Notes under the pieces: model-generated
What the model was told of the DNA's origin: nothing
The model's database searches: none
What the model saw: the letters and a program-made list of their open reading frames with translations, nothing else
Shown: positions 47,358 to 54,036 of the stretch, piece after piece
How the letters are laid out: the number at the start of each line of letters is the position of its first letter
Numbering within the stretch: position 1 is the stretch's first letter
Assembly (NCBI RefSeq): GCF_019430945.1
Contig: NZ_JAHYCB010000001.1
Span: 1-64,000, forward strand
DNA from: Neorhizobium populisoli
Lineage (GTDB): Bacteria; Pseudomonadota; Alphaproteobacteria; Rhizobiales; Rhizobiaceae
DNA: 64,000 nucleotides
Reading direction: 5' to 3'
Made by a program: the position numbers and the translations under genes

Positions 47358-47666
47358 CGGCGCCTCCTTTATTCTTCGTGTGGCGGGCAGGCGTCAAGCC
47401 GAGCTTTGTGGCCAGCCTGCGAGAGGATTCCACGGCTTCCTTGACGAGGGTTGTTGCTGGGTGTCGCTTTATTTCACCGGTTGATGACACATACGTTGGG
47501 CCGTCCTTGCCACGATGCTTTCCGCCTATCGCATGTTGGCGACCGCCAGGCAGTAGGCCCTCGACCGTGCCTAGCTCGTGCGCGGCGATCTTGCTATCGG
47601 CGACGAGTTGCGGCAAGATGCGGCGTCGTCCGGTGCTGTGACTGCTGCTTTACGACCGCGAGCCAT
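47320..47666 (-). pseudogene. Phage terminase small subunit (P27-like), frameshifted
   Basis: An ATG at 47666 opens MARGRKAAVTAPDDAA, a typical small-terminase start, but that frame soon stops. The next frame carries on from about 47620 with VADSKIAAHELGTVEGLLPG, GGKHRGKDGPTYVS, and the C-terminal EAVESSRRLATKLGLTPAR, the helix found near the end of P27-type small terminases. The span, 347 bases, is not a multiple of three, which supports one frameshift. It would have recognised phage DNA for packaging. Confidence 0.6.
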
Positions 47667-47922
47667 CGAATTTCTCCAGATAGTTGGCCAAGGCTTTCTC
47701 GCGGATGGCCTCTATGAGTTCTGGGGATAAAATAGAGATGCCTCCTTCCCTCCGCCCGGGTAACTTCACCCACAACTGGCCAGACGGCTGTGATCGAATA
47801 TTGCAGTTGCGGAGCCTGAAGGGGAAAACGTCAACCTCAAAGGCCGCAACTAATTCGGAGCCACTCGCCGGAATGCACGATGCCGGTCTCATATTGCAGA
47901 TCTGAAAGGTAACCTCGGTCAT
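47650..47922 (-). CDS. Small phage-associated protein, unknown
   Basis: A 90-residue frame starting MTEVTFQICNMRPAS and ending EKFDGSRS. The mid-section (FEVDVFPFRLRNCNI, then LWVKLPGRREGGISI) looks like a beta-rich domain, followed by a helix, SPELIEAIREKALANYLEK. Similar small proteins occur next to terminase genes in rhizobial prophages, with unknown role. Its frame is continuous with the connector remnant upstream, and no strong ribosome site precedes the ATG at 47922, so it may now be read as a fusion or not at all. Confidence 0.4.
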   Translation of the reverse strand: MTEVTFQICNMRPASCIPASGSELVAAFEVDVFPFRLRNCNIRSQPSGQLWVKLPGRREGGISILSPELIEAIREKALANYLEKFDGSRS

Positions 47923-47924
47923 TC

Positions 47925-48215
47925 GAACGCATAACTGCGGCGCTCGCGCACTACAATCCCAGACCGACAGCGGCGTCTCGACGATCGTGGCGGCGACGAC
48001 GGACGCCTCACGGTTTTCGTACCAATGGCCGACAAGCTGCATCATGGCCTCGACGAGGTCGGCTGGTATAATTTCGAATTATTCCTCGATCTGGTAGCCG
48101 AGAAGGGACTCGAGATGAGCCTGCGAGGCGTCGATCTTAGCCTAATGAGTGCGTCGTTATCGTCATGGAGCAGACGCAGATTCTCCTTCGCATCGTCCAA
48201 GTCGACGATTGCCAT
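47925..48215 (-). pseudogene. Phage gp6-like head-tail connector, broken
   Basis: An ATG at 48215 begins MAIVDLDDAKENLRLLHDDND, the usual gp6 start. A frameshift near 48138 moves the match to the next frame (KIDASQAHLESLLGYQIEE). That frame then hits a TAA at 48079-48081, where CAA (Gln) would be expected, and resumes as FEIIPADLVEAMMQLVGHWYENREASVV. The C-terminal end is lost in a fusion to the next gene. Intact gp6 forms a ring between phage head and tail. Two separate lesions show it is dead. Confidence 0.7.
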
Positions 48216-48327
48216 CGCTGAAGTTCCTGGAGAGAATTGCGAAGATGACTACGCCGCTGGTTCAGGGGCGTTAGTCAAAAATTGACGACCGCCCCCTATG
48301 CGTGTTGTGGAGCAACAGGAGGCAGGT

Positions 48328-48534
48328 ATGCGTGACACCATCCAGAACAAGTTCTCGGGCATCTATGGTGAGTTGATGATTCTCAGACAGAGCATGTGGG
48401 CGCACAACTCCAAGTGCTCTCGCACACAAAAAGATGACATTATTCGGCTGACTGACGAGCTTAGAGAGCTCCAAAGTGAAACGGTTGACTTCATAGATTC
48501 GCAGGAAGACCAAATCCGCCTTCTTCGCGGATAG
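48328..48534 (+). CDS. Small coiled-coil protein, unknown
   Basis: A 68-residue frame on the plus strand, opposite to the phage genes. Strong ribosome site AGGAGG (48317-48322), five bases before the ATG at 48328; an earlier ATG at 48298 is in frame but less well placed. The C-terminal half (DDIIRLTDELRELQSETVDF) is strongly helical and charged, as in a short coiled coil. Low use of the GC-rich codons seen in neighbours suggests an accessory origin. It overlaps the end of the HNH gene by 44 bases. No family recognised. Confidence 0.45.
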   Translation: MRDTIQNKFSGIYGELMILRQSMWAHNSKCSRTQKDDIIRLTDELRELQSETVDFIDSQEDQIRLLRG

Positions 48535-48745
48535 CCTTCCGTCGGTTGCATGTGTCGTGGAATGGCTGCCAGTTGGACCGCGACCAGAATAGGCGCATGT
48601 CACCTTTTGCTGCGATGATGTGGTCCATCATATTAGCCTTGCGGCCGCAGCCGTATGCACATAGCGGGTTGCCGAGATCCGCCAGCCAAGCCTTGCTCTC
48701 GCGTGACCATTGGGCTGTGTAACCACGGCTGGCGGCGGTGCCCAC
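48491..48745 (-). CDS. HNH endonuclease, phage type
   Basis: An 84-residue protein of the kind found beside phage terminase genes, where it nicks DNA at the start of packaging. It opens with RGYTAQWSRESKAWL and carries the ββα-metal core DHIIAAKGDMRLFWSRSNWQPFH then CNRRK. The last His of the motif is Asn, a known variant. The start is a GTG at 48745; the ribosome site is weak. The CxxxC pair (CAYGCGRK) fits a structural zinc. May be functional, though its partner genes are broken. Confidence 0.65.
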   Translation of the reverse strand: MGTAASRGYTAQWSRESKAWLADLGNPLCAYGCGRKANMMDHIIAAKGDMRLFWSRSNWQPFHDTCNRRKAIREEGGFGLPANL

Positions 48746-48772
48746 GCATCATCATTCCGCTTTTGGTTAGCA

Positions 48773-48794
48773 ACTGCCGCCTTTAGACGGCAGT
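48773..48794. terminator. Small hairpin between HNH and knottin-like genes
   Basis: ACTGCCG (48773-48779) pairs with CGGCAGT (48788-48794) around CCTTTAGA. No T-run; purpose unclear. Confidence 0.3.
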
Positions 48795-48871
48795 CGTATT
48801 TAGTGCCGTTCGGTTCAGCGAAACCGCGGGGACATAAAACGTTGGGCGCGAGTTGTCATCATTTATTCCGC

Positions 48872-48902
48872 TTGACACGGAAAGGTTGCTCAGCAATATA
48901 AT
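48872..48902 (+). promoter_or_regulatory. Promoter of the knottin-like gene
   Basis: Perfect -35 (TTGACA, 48872-48877) and perfect -10 (TATAAT, 48897-48902) hexamers, with a 19-base spacer that is two bases longer than ideal. A start near 48909 would give a leader of about 20 bases carrying the ribosome site. Confidence 0.6.
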
Positions 48903-48930
48903 TCCCGTCAAATATAGGGAGGCGAATAAG

Positions 48931-49200
48931 ATGAGGAGAGCATTTGCAATTCTAACTCTAGCCGGACTATTCATGCCGAACGTGTCTAGTGGCTCTGATC
49001 TAGGATTTGTAATGCAGGCGAAATATCCACCGTCGATCAACATCTTAGGCCGCACTGAGAGTCCCAGACTTTCCCCCAGAAATAGTGACACGGAAATTGC
49101 ATGCAGCGGTTTGTATAGTCGATGCGATAGTCAAAACCCATGTTGCAAAGGATACTCCTGCTCAATGTGCGATGCGAACGGATATTGTGAGTGCAGATAG
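48931..49200 (+). CDS. Predicted secreted eight-cysteine, knottin-like peptide
   Basis: An 89-residue protein: signal peptide (FAILTLAGLFM core, cleavage likely near residue 20), a polar linker without cysteine (about 22-57), then a compact domain with all eight cysteines at 58, 65, 71, 72, 77, 80, 86 and 88. The spacing C-x6-C-x5-CC-x4-C-x2-C-x5-C-x-C resembles inhibitor-cystine-knot peptides such as spider toxins. The ribosome site GGGAGG lies eight bases before the ATG at 48931. AT-rich codons (four CTA, four AGA, one AGG, one TTA) differ from neighbours and suggest transfer. I know no named family; function unknown. Confidence 0.7.
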   Translation: MRRAFAILTLAGLFMPNVSSGSDLGFVMQAKYPPSINILGRTESPRLSPRNSDTEIACSGLYSRCDSQNPCCKGYSCSMCDANGYCECR

Positions 49201-49205
49201 GCAAG

Positions 49206-49240
49206 TGACTGGATGCGAAATCAGATCCAGCATCCAGTCA
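49206..49240 (+). terminator. Hairpin directly after the knottin-like gene
   Basis: Perfect 11-base arms (TGACTGGATGC at 49206-49216, complement at 49230-49240), extended by GCAA/TTGC with one mismatch, starting five bases past the stop. The T-run is weak, but its position makes it the likely end of this one-gene transcript. Confidence 0.6.
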
Positions 49241-49926
49241 TTGCAATTACGCCACCGGCCGCTACGAGGCGTAGTCCATAACCGAAGACACGGCAGCCGC
49301 AAGAGAATAGCCCTGTTTATCCGCTTTCGGAAAAGGCTCTTTCCTCAGCCGGTGGACATTAAAAATTGCTCATCTTCCCCAGCAAAACCCTGCATTACAA
49401 AAACTTCAGGTTTCATTTGACGGCCGAGGACCAACTGTCTGCAATGCTGGCTCATCCAAGCCATTGAAATTAAAAACATTCTCGAAGTCCTGAATCTCTC
49501 AGAGGCTGTAATTCCGTCGAAAATGCGGCGCCTGAAGGCCAGCCAACCTTATCTATAATTAAGCTGACGTTTCAACGGCCGAGGCGTAAGCCTTTCTCAA
49601 GGCTGAATACTGCCGGCGACCACAAGGAGGTCGTGACGCGACAGTATGAGACAGTCGGGACTATCTGAAGACCGCGGAGCTCGTCATGCGTCCGTCCACC
49701 TCCAAACTCCAGCATTTGCCGGCCTGTCACACGTCCTGCAGCGCCGCGCATCGGACTGGCACGCCTACCGACCGATTGCGACCGTGATATCCCGCAGCCG
49801 ATAGCTGTCCGCAATCCTCCATATCCGAAAACACATCCTGACCGGCAACGGCCTACGCCGTCGCACGACCACCTATGCCCGCAGACCGCCCTCTCGTTTG
49901 CGCGGCACCAAAGAAAGGAAAAGACC
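49241..49926. other. Gene-poor stretch before degP
   Basis: About 690 bases without a gene I can support. One minus-strand run of about 30 codons ending at the stop at 49262-49264 (KADKQGYSLAAAVSSVMDYAS) looks protein-like and could be a relic. The last 200 bases are GC-rich and may be the long leader of the protease gene. The AT-rich first half resembles the accessory DNA before it, so the border of the foreign segment probably lies near 49560. Confidence 0.4.
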
Positions 49927-51468
49927 ATGTCCGACATTCTCCGCAAACACCGGTTCGCAGCGCTTCTCGGCGCAGCCATCATCGCAGCACCGCTCGCGCT
50001 GCCGATGGTCATCGGCAACAATGCCGCCTACGCGGCCGCCGGCACGTCCACGGCCGTGCCCGGCATTGTCGCGCCGGGCGGTTCATTCGCTCCCGTCGTC
50101 GCGGCAGACAAGCCGGCCGTCGTCACCATCACCACCACGATGAAGGCCGAAAACGTCAGTTCCGACGACGACAGTGATTCTCCGCTTGGCGGCAATTCGC
50201 CTTTCGACGAGCAGTTCCGGCAGTTCTTCGGCCAGCAGGGTGTCCCGATGCCTCGCCAGGCGCCGCAGCAGCGCCAGCAGGCTCAGCGGGCCGAAGCGCT
50301 CGGCTCGGGCTTCGTCATCTCGTCCGATGGCTATATCGTCACCAACAACCATGTCATCGACAAGGCGATGAGCATCAAGGTCACGCTCGACGACGGTAGC
50401 GAAGTGCCCGCGAAGCTGATCGGAGCCGATCCGAAATCCGACCTCGCCGTCATCAAGATCGAATCGAAGAAGCCACTCGCCACCGTCACCTGGGGTGATT
50501 CCGACAGGCTGAATGCCGGCGATCAGATTCTTGCGATCGGCAATCCTTTCGGTATCGGCACGACGGTCACCGCCGGCATCGTTTCGGCCCGCGGCCGCGA
50601 TCTGCACAGCGGTCCTTATGACGACTTCATTCAGATCGATGCGCCGATCAACCATGGCAATTCCGGCGGTCCGCTGGTCGATCTCGAAGGCAAGGTCGTC
50701 GGCATCAATACGGCGATCTATTCGCCGAACGGCGGCAGCGTCGGCGTCGGGTTTGCCATCCCGTCCGATCAGGCCCAGAAGGTCGTCGCCAAGCTGATGA
50801 AGGACGGCTCGATCGAACACGGCTTTATCGGCGTGCAGATCCAGCCGGTGACGTCCGACGTTGCCAATGCGATCGGGCTCGACAAGGCGGAAGGTGCTCT
50901 GGTCGCCAATGTCAGCGGCAGCACGCCGGCCTCCAAGGCGGGCATCGAGACCGGCGACGTCATCACCGGGCTCGGCGGCCAGCCCGTGAAGTCGCCGCGC
51001 GATCTGTCGCGCATGGTGGCCGATCTGGCTCCGGGCGCCAAGCAGAGCCTTACCGTCTGGCGTCAGGGCGCACCGAAGGATCTCAGCATCACGATCGGCG
51101 GCAATGACAGGGACGAACAGCAGGCTTCCGCCGATGACGGCAAGAAGTCGGGCTCGGAAGCGCAGCGCGTCCCGACAATCGGCATCGGCCTTGCGGATAT
51201 CACTCCGGATGTTCGTCAGGCGCTGAACCTGTCCCGGCGTGAAGCGGGCGCCTTGATCGAAAGCGTCGCTCCCGACAAGCCGGCCGCCGATGCCGGCCTG
51301 CAGCCGGGCGATGTCATCGTCTCGGTCAACCAGCTGCCGGTCAAATCGGCCAAGGAAGCCAAGAGCGCCGTTGCGGATGCCGGCAAGGCCGGTCGAAAGT
51401 CGGTATTGCTGCTCATCCAGCGCGGCGAGAACCAGACCTTCGTGGCGGTTCCCTTCGCGATTGGCTGA
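49927..51468 (+). CDS. DegP/HtrA-like periplasmic serine protease (Do family)
   Basis: A 513-residue protease/chaperone that removes misfolded envelope proteins. Signal peptide or anchor at residues 10-37 (AALLGAAIIAAPLALP...AYAA). The trypsin-like domain has His142 (TNNHVID), Asp172 (SDLAVIKI) and Ser246 (GNSGGPLVD). Two PDZ domains follow: GFIGVQIQPVTSDVA from about 290, and a second from about 415 (GIGLADITPDVRQAL) to the end. A Gln-rich loop (QAPQQRQQAQRAEA) precedes the protease core. Ribosome site AAAGGAAAAGACC. Likely induced by envelope stress, but no such site is clear upstream. Confidence 0.95.
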   Translation: MSDILRKHRFAALLGAAIIAAPLALPMVIGNNAAYAAAGTSTAVPGIVAPGGSFAPVVAADKPAVVTITTTMKAENVSSDDDSDSPLGGNSPFDEQFRQFFGQQGVPMPRQAPQQRQQAQRAEALGSGFVISSDGYIVTNNHVIDKAMSIKVTLDDGSEVPAKLIGADPKSDLAVIKIESKKPLATVTWGDSDRLNAGDQILAIGNPFGIGTTVTAGIVSARGRDLHSGPYDDFIQIDAPINHGNSGGPLVDLEGKVVGINTAIYSPNGGSVGVGFAIPSDQAQKVVAKLMKDGSIEHGFIGVQIQPVTSDVANAIGLDKAEGALVANVSGSTPASKAGIETGDVITGLGGQPVKSPRDLSRMVADLAPGAKQSLTVWRQGAPKDLSITIGGNDRDEQQASADDGKKSGSEAQRVPTIGIGLADITPDVRQALNLSRREAGALIESVAPDKPAADAGLQPGDVIVSVNQLPVKSAKEAKSAVADAGKAGRKSVLLLIQRGENQTFVAVPFAIG

Positions 51469-51479
51469 CCGCCATCGGA

Positions 51480-51788
51480 TCAATGAAGTTCCATCGCCCG
51501 GTCATTCTGGCCGGGCGATGCCGTTTCGGTCAGCTCGCGCCGGTCCAGCGGCCGCGAAAGAATGGCGGACAATTCGGAGAACCGCCGTCTTGCCCGCGCA
51601 AGCAGCAGCGCATCGGCAATCGGCAGGTCGATCACTTCTTCCAGCACACGCATTACCCGCTTTGCCGCCTTGCGCATGTCGCGCCGCGCCATGTCGCTGC
51701 CGACGATCTCCGCCGCCAGCTTGTACATCCGCCGATAGCTTGCCGCCTCTGCGGCTGCTTTTATCCATGTCATATGGAGCTCAGTCAT
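51480..51788 (-). CDS. Small helical protein, unknown
   Basis: A 102-residue frame, all alpha in appearance and rich in Ala, Arg and Met (SYRRMYKLAAEIVGSDMARRD, then VIDLPIADALLLARARRRFSEL). The start could be the ATG at 51788 or the one at 51773 (MTWIKAA). No signal peptide or membrane span and no recognised family. The terminator hairpin of degP lies inside its last codons. Codon use matches the chromosome, supporting a real gene. Confidence 0.5.
   Translation of the reverse strand: MTELHMTWIKAAAEAASYRRMYKLAAEIVGSDMARRDMRKAAKRVMRVLEEVIDLPIADALLLARARRRFSELSAILSRPLDRRELTETASPGQNDRAMELH
51492..51520. terminator. Strong hairpin after the DegP-like gene
   Basis: Ten-base perfect arms (CATCGCCCGG at 51492-51501, complement at 51511-51520) around a nine-base loop, 23 bases past the protease stop. 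No good T-run on the plus strand. It overlaps the end of the convergent small gene. Confidence 0.55.
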
Positions 51789-51949
51789 GACCGCTTAAAT
51801 GCGTTTGGCGGGCAAAAAGTCAGGCTCGACCTATTCGTGGAGTCAATCTCATTTTAACCAAAACTTAAGCGTGAATTACCGGTTGCTGATGAAATCGGTT
51901 AACGGAACCTTGCCCGGTGCGGGCCGTTGTCGGCGCAAAGGAGCTTATC

Positions 51950-52075
51950 ATGCGAATTATTTTCGTAGTTCTCGTCGCCTCGGTACTCAGCATTCTGGCG
52001 TTCAAATATGCGGATTCCTCGCTTGGCGGCGGCCAGATCATGGCAAGCCCGATGGAGCTGTCGGCGCAAAACTGA
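51950..52075 (+). CDS. Small single-span membrane or secreted peptide, unknown
   Basis: A 41-residue frame with a hydrophobic N-terminal segment (IIFVVLVASVLSILAF) and a short polar tail ending MELSAQN. Ribosome site AAAGGAG at 51938-51944, five bases before the ATG at 51950. It could be a membrane-anchored micro-protein. No family recognised. The 160 bases upstream, to 51789, are AT-richer and probably hold its promoter. Confidence 0.6.
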   Translation: MRIIFVVLVASVLSILAFKYADSSLGGGQIMASPMELSAQN

Positions 52076-52213
52076 TGCGCTTCCATCCTCGCCGAACGTG
52101 ATATTTCCTGTCCACCCAAAACTAGGATCATGTCCGCTTGACCGGCGAGCCATCACAGCCCTAGTTTCTCGGCGCCCTACTTCAATTGATTTTCCGGACC
52201 CCGAGAGGATTCC

Positions 52214-52789
52214 ATGGCCAAGCCCAAGATTGCCATCATCATCACCAGCACGCGCGACGTCCGTTTCGGCGAAAAGCCGGCACAGTGGATTTATGACACC
52301 GCTTCGAAGCGTGACGACATGGATTTCGAAATTGTCGACCTGCGCGATTTTCCGCTGCCGTTCTTCAACGAAAAAGCCTCCAACGCCTGGGTTCCGACGG
52401 AAAACGAAGTCGGCCAGCGCTGGCAGAAAAAGGTCGCCGAGTTCGACGGCTATATCTTCATCACGGCTGAATATAACCGTACGATCACGGCCGTATTGAA
52501 GAACGCGCTCGACTTTGCCTATCCGGAATGGAACCGCAAGCCGGCGGCCGCCGTAGGTTACGGCAGTGTCGGCGGTGCCCGCGCCATCGAGCATCTGCGT
52601 AACATCGCCGTCGAGCTCCAGATGGCGCCGACCCGGTTCGGCGTTCATATCGGCGGCTCCGACTTCTTCGCCGTCTGGCGCGACGGCAAGCCGCTGACCG
52701 AACTTACCCATCTCGACGGTCCGGTCGCAGCCATGCTGGACGACCTCTCCTGGTGGGCAAACGCACTCAAGGCCGCACGGCAGGCCTGA
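52214..52789 (+). CDS. NAD(P)H-dependent FMN reductase family protein
   Basis: A 191-residue flavodoxin-fold enzyme. The phosphate-binding loop is ITSTRDVRFGEKPAQWI at the N-terminus. The FITAEYNRTITAVLKNALD block, and GYGSVGGARAIEHLRNIAVEL after it, form the flavin pocket, all typical of NADPH-dependent FMN/quinone/chromate reductases. Cytosolic. It would reduce quinones or flavins, protecting against redox stress. It has its own terminator at 52818. Confidence 0.9.
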   Translation: MAKPKIAIIITSTRDVRFGEKPAQWIYDTASKRDDMDFEIVDLRDFPLPFFNEKASNAWVPTENEVGQRWQKKVAEFDGYIFITAEYNRTITAVLKNALDFAYPEWNRKPAAAVGYGSVGGARAIEHLRNIAVELQMAPTRFGVHIGGSDFFAVWRDGKPLTELTHLDGPVAAMLDDLSWWANALKAARQA

Positions 52790-52817
52790 TCGGCCTATCA
52801 CGACAGACAATGACAAG

Positions 52818-52844
52818 GGTTCCGGCGTCTGCCGGAACCTTTTT
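52818..52844 (+). terminator. Intrinsic terminator of the FMN reductase gene
   Basis: GGTTCCGGC (52818-52826) pairs with GCCGGAACC (52831-52839) around GTCT, followed by five Ts. Confidence 0.88.
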
Positions 52845-52883
52845 CGTTTCGGCGTATTGTCCGGCAATCCAGGAGGATATGCC

Positions 52884-53066
52884 ATGAACGCCCGAAATGC
52901 TTTGATTGCCTTTGGATCGGCCATTGCGGGTGGCCTGATCGTCGCATTGCTGATGCATCCGGCCGGACCGACGACGACGGCTTCCAAAACCGATCGCCTG
53001 AGCGGACCGCCGGCTGAAACCGCATTCCTGCCGGAACGCTTCGGCGTTCCAAGCTCGACGCAGTAA
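52884..53066 (+). CDS. Small single-span membrane protein, unknown
   Basis: A 60-residue protein with a hydrophobic segment at about residues 5-24 (ALIAFGSAIAGGLIVALLM) and a Thr/Pro-rich polar tail (HPAGPTTTASKTDRLSGPP), likely in the periplasm. The ATG at 52884 follows an excellent ribosome site, AGGAGG, at a spacing of seven bases. Flanked by terminators on both sides, so it is its own transcript. No family recognised. Confidence 0.65.
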   Translation: MNARNALIAFGSAIAGGLIVALLMHPAGPTTTASKTDRLSGPPAETAFLPERFGVPSSTQ

Positions 53067-53089
53067 GCCCTCGCAAAACTCCAAAACGA

Positions 53090-53123
53090 AAAGCCGGCGG
53101 CTCGCGAGAGACGCCGGCTTTTT
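53090..53123. terminator. Bidirectional terminator
   Basis: GCCGGCG (53093-53099) pairs with CGCCGGC (53112-53118), with an A-run on the left and a T-run on the right, so it can end both the small membrane protein gene and the convergent DUF2171 gene. Confidence 0.85.
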
Positions 53124-53138
53124 CATTCGTCGCAGTTG

Positions 53139-53399
53139 TCAGTGAACGGGCTTGCCGCCTTCTTCCTCTTCGAAGGAAACGGCGACATCGCCATCTGCAG
53201 AAAGGCGCACCCGGTTGCCTTCGATATCGGCGACCAGTTCGAGCGAAACGAAGTGGTGATGGCCCTTATGACTGCCCTCACCGCTATCCTTCTTGGTCAG
53301 CTTGATACGGCCGCCTTCGACGCGGTCGACGGTGCCGACATGGACACCGTCCGCGCCGATGACTTCGGCATGTTCCTTGATACGTGCTGCATCGATCAT
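53139..53399 (-). CDS. DUF2171 domain-containing protein
   Basis: An 86-residue protein of the PRC-barrel-like DUF2171 family. It has ARIKEHAEVIGADGVHVGTVD at the N-terminus and IKLTKKDSGEGSHKGHHHFV in the middle, where the histidine-rich patch is typical. Function unknown; homologues are often linked to stress. Short acidic C-terminus (EEEEGGKPVH). Ribosome site AAGGAGATTTCCC upstream. Confidence 0.85.
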   Translation of the reverse strand: MIDAARIKEHAEVIGADGVHVGTVDRVEGGRIKLTKKDSGEGSHKGHHHFVSLELVADIEGNRVRLSADGDVAVSFEEEEGGKPVH

Positions 53400-53455
53400 G
53401 GGAAATCTCCTTGGTTAGAGCGTTCATTCAACGCTTCAACAAGGAGATCGATGCA

Positions 53456-53487
53456 TGCCGAAATCGAAATTTGCCGAAATCGAAATT
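53456..53487. repeat. Tandem 16-base duplication
   Basis: TGCCGAAATCGAAATT occurs twice in a row between the DUF2171 start and the stop of the next minus-strand gene. Probably a slippage duplication. Confidence 0.7.
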
Positions 53488-53498
53488 TAACGCCGAAC

Positions 53499-53840
53499 TT
53501 ACTGATGCAGAGTGTAAGTCGACATCTGGCAGATGTCCTGGCTGTCTTCGAGCGGGTTGAGATTCGATTCGGCGGTGAACTCGAAACGCAGGTCGTATTT
53601 GCAGGTGCGGCGACCATCGCCGATGGTGATCTTGATGCTTTCGCCCGGCTCCAGAACGTCGTCGCCGAAGACATCTTCTTCCCAGCTCTTCACACCGACC
53701 GGCGACGTGAAGAAACGCTCGAGCGTTCCGTTGGTCTTGTTGATGATCGTGAAGACGACGTCGTCTGCGGCACGTGCGGCGGCCGAAGAAACGAGAGCAG
53801 CAGCAATCGCTCCGGCAAGAACCGAAATTTTCCTGGTCAT
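53499..53840 (-). CDS. Small exported protein, unknown
   Basis: A 113-residue protein with a clear signal peptide (VLAGAIAAALVSSAAARA, cleavage near residue 24). The mature part is about 90 residues, beta-rich (VVFTIINKTNGTLERFFTSP, then ESIKITIGDGRRTCKYDLRF), with two cysteines (RRTCKYD and QDICQMS) that could pair. It resembles periplasmic proteins annotated as hypothetical in rhizobia. The start at 53840 (MTRKIS) follows GGGGATATAT; an upstream frame adds no homology. Confidence 0.7.
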   Translation of the reverse strand: MTRKISVLAGAIAAALVSSAAARAADDVVFTIINKTNGTLERFFTSPVGVKSWEEDVFGDDVLEPGESIKITIGDGRRTCKYDLRFEFTAESNLNPLEDSQDICQMSTYTLHQ

Positions 53841-54036
53841 GGATATATCCCCTTTACCCCCGTAATCGGGTACCCTCCTGTAGCATATCCTGTTTAAAAC
53901 TGCATGAAGTTCTAAGCATCCCCGCAACACTACCTTACCGATATTTAAGTTTCCTCCACACCCATTTCATGCCATTGAAAGGATAGAGAAATCTCGCCAT
54001 GGACATGCTTCCGGCGGATTTGCGCCGCATGACGGC

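Larger units (their letters stand above)
46780..48745. mobile_element. Decayed prophage remnant next to tRNA-Lys
   Basis: This segment holds minus-strand pieces of phage genes: HNH endonuclease, a gp6-like head-tail connector, terminase small subunit and terminase large subunit. All but the first are frameshifted or truncated. No integrase, capsid or portal gene remains. The order (connector upstream of terminase) differs from a normal head module, so deletions or rearrangement have occurred. The first 200 bases (46780-46982) hold a hairpin (CCGCC...GGCGG, about 46905-46934) and no gene I can support. The borders are estimates. Confidence 0.65.

Noticed and set aside
48025-48285. 86-codon plus-strand frame in the prophage relic
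   Set aside because: It is the reverse of the broken connector gene, whose minus-strand translation matches a known phage family over its whole length.
49201-49926. Second copy of the tRNA-Lys 3' end as an attachment site
   Set aside because: I looked for the T-arm/acceptor sequence downstream of the prophage relic and found no copy up to the DegP-like gene.
49572-50021. 149-codon minus-strand frame with many cysteines, considered as another Cys-rich protein
   Set aside because: It overlaps the certain start of the DegP-like gene, its cysteines are scattered without a pattern, and it has neither a signal peptide nor a ribosome site.
53456-53487. Tandem 16-base repeat considered as the start of a CRISPR array
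   Set aside because: Only two units with no spacer between them and no cas genes anywhere in the window.
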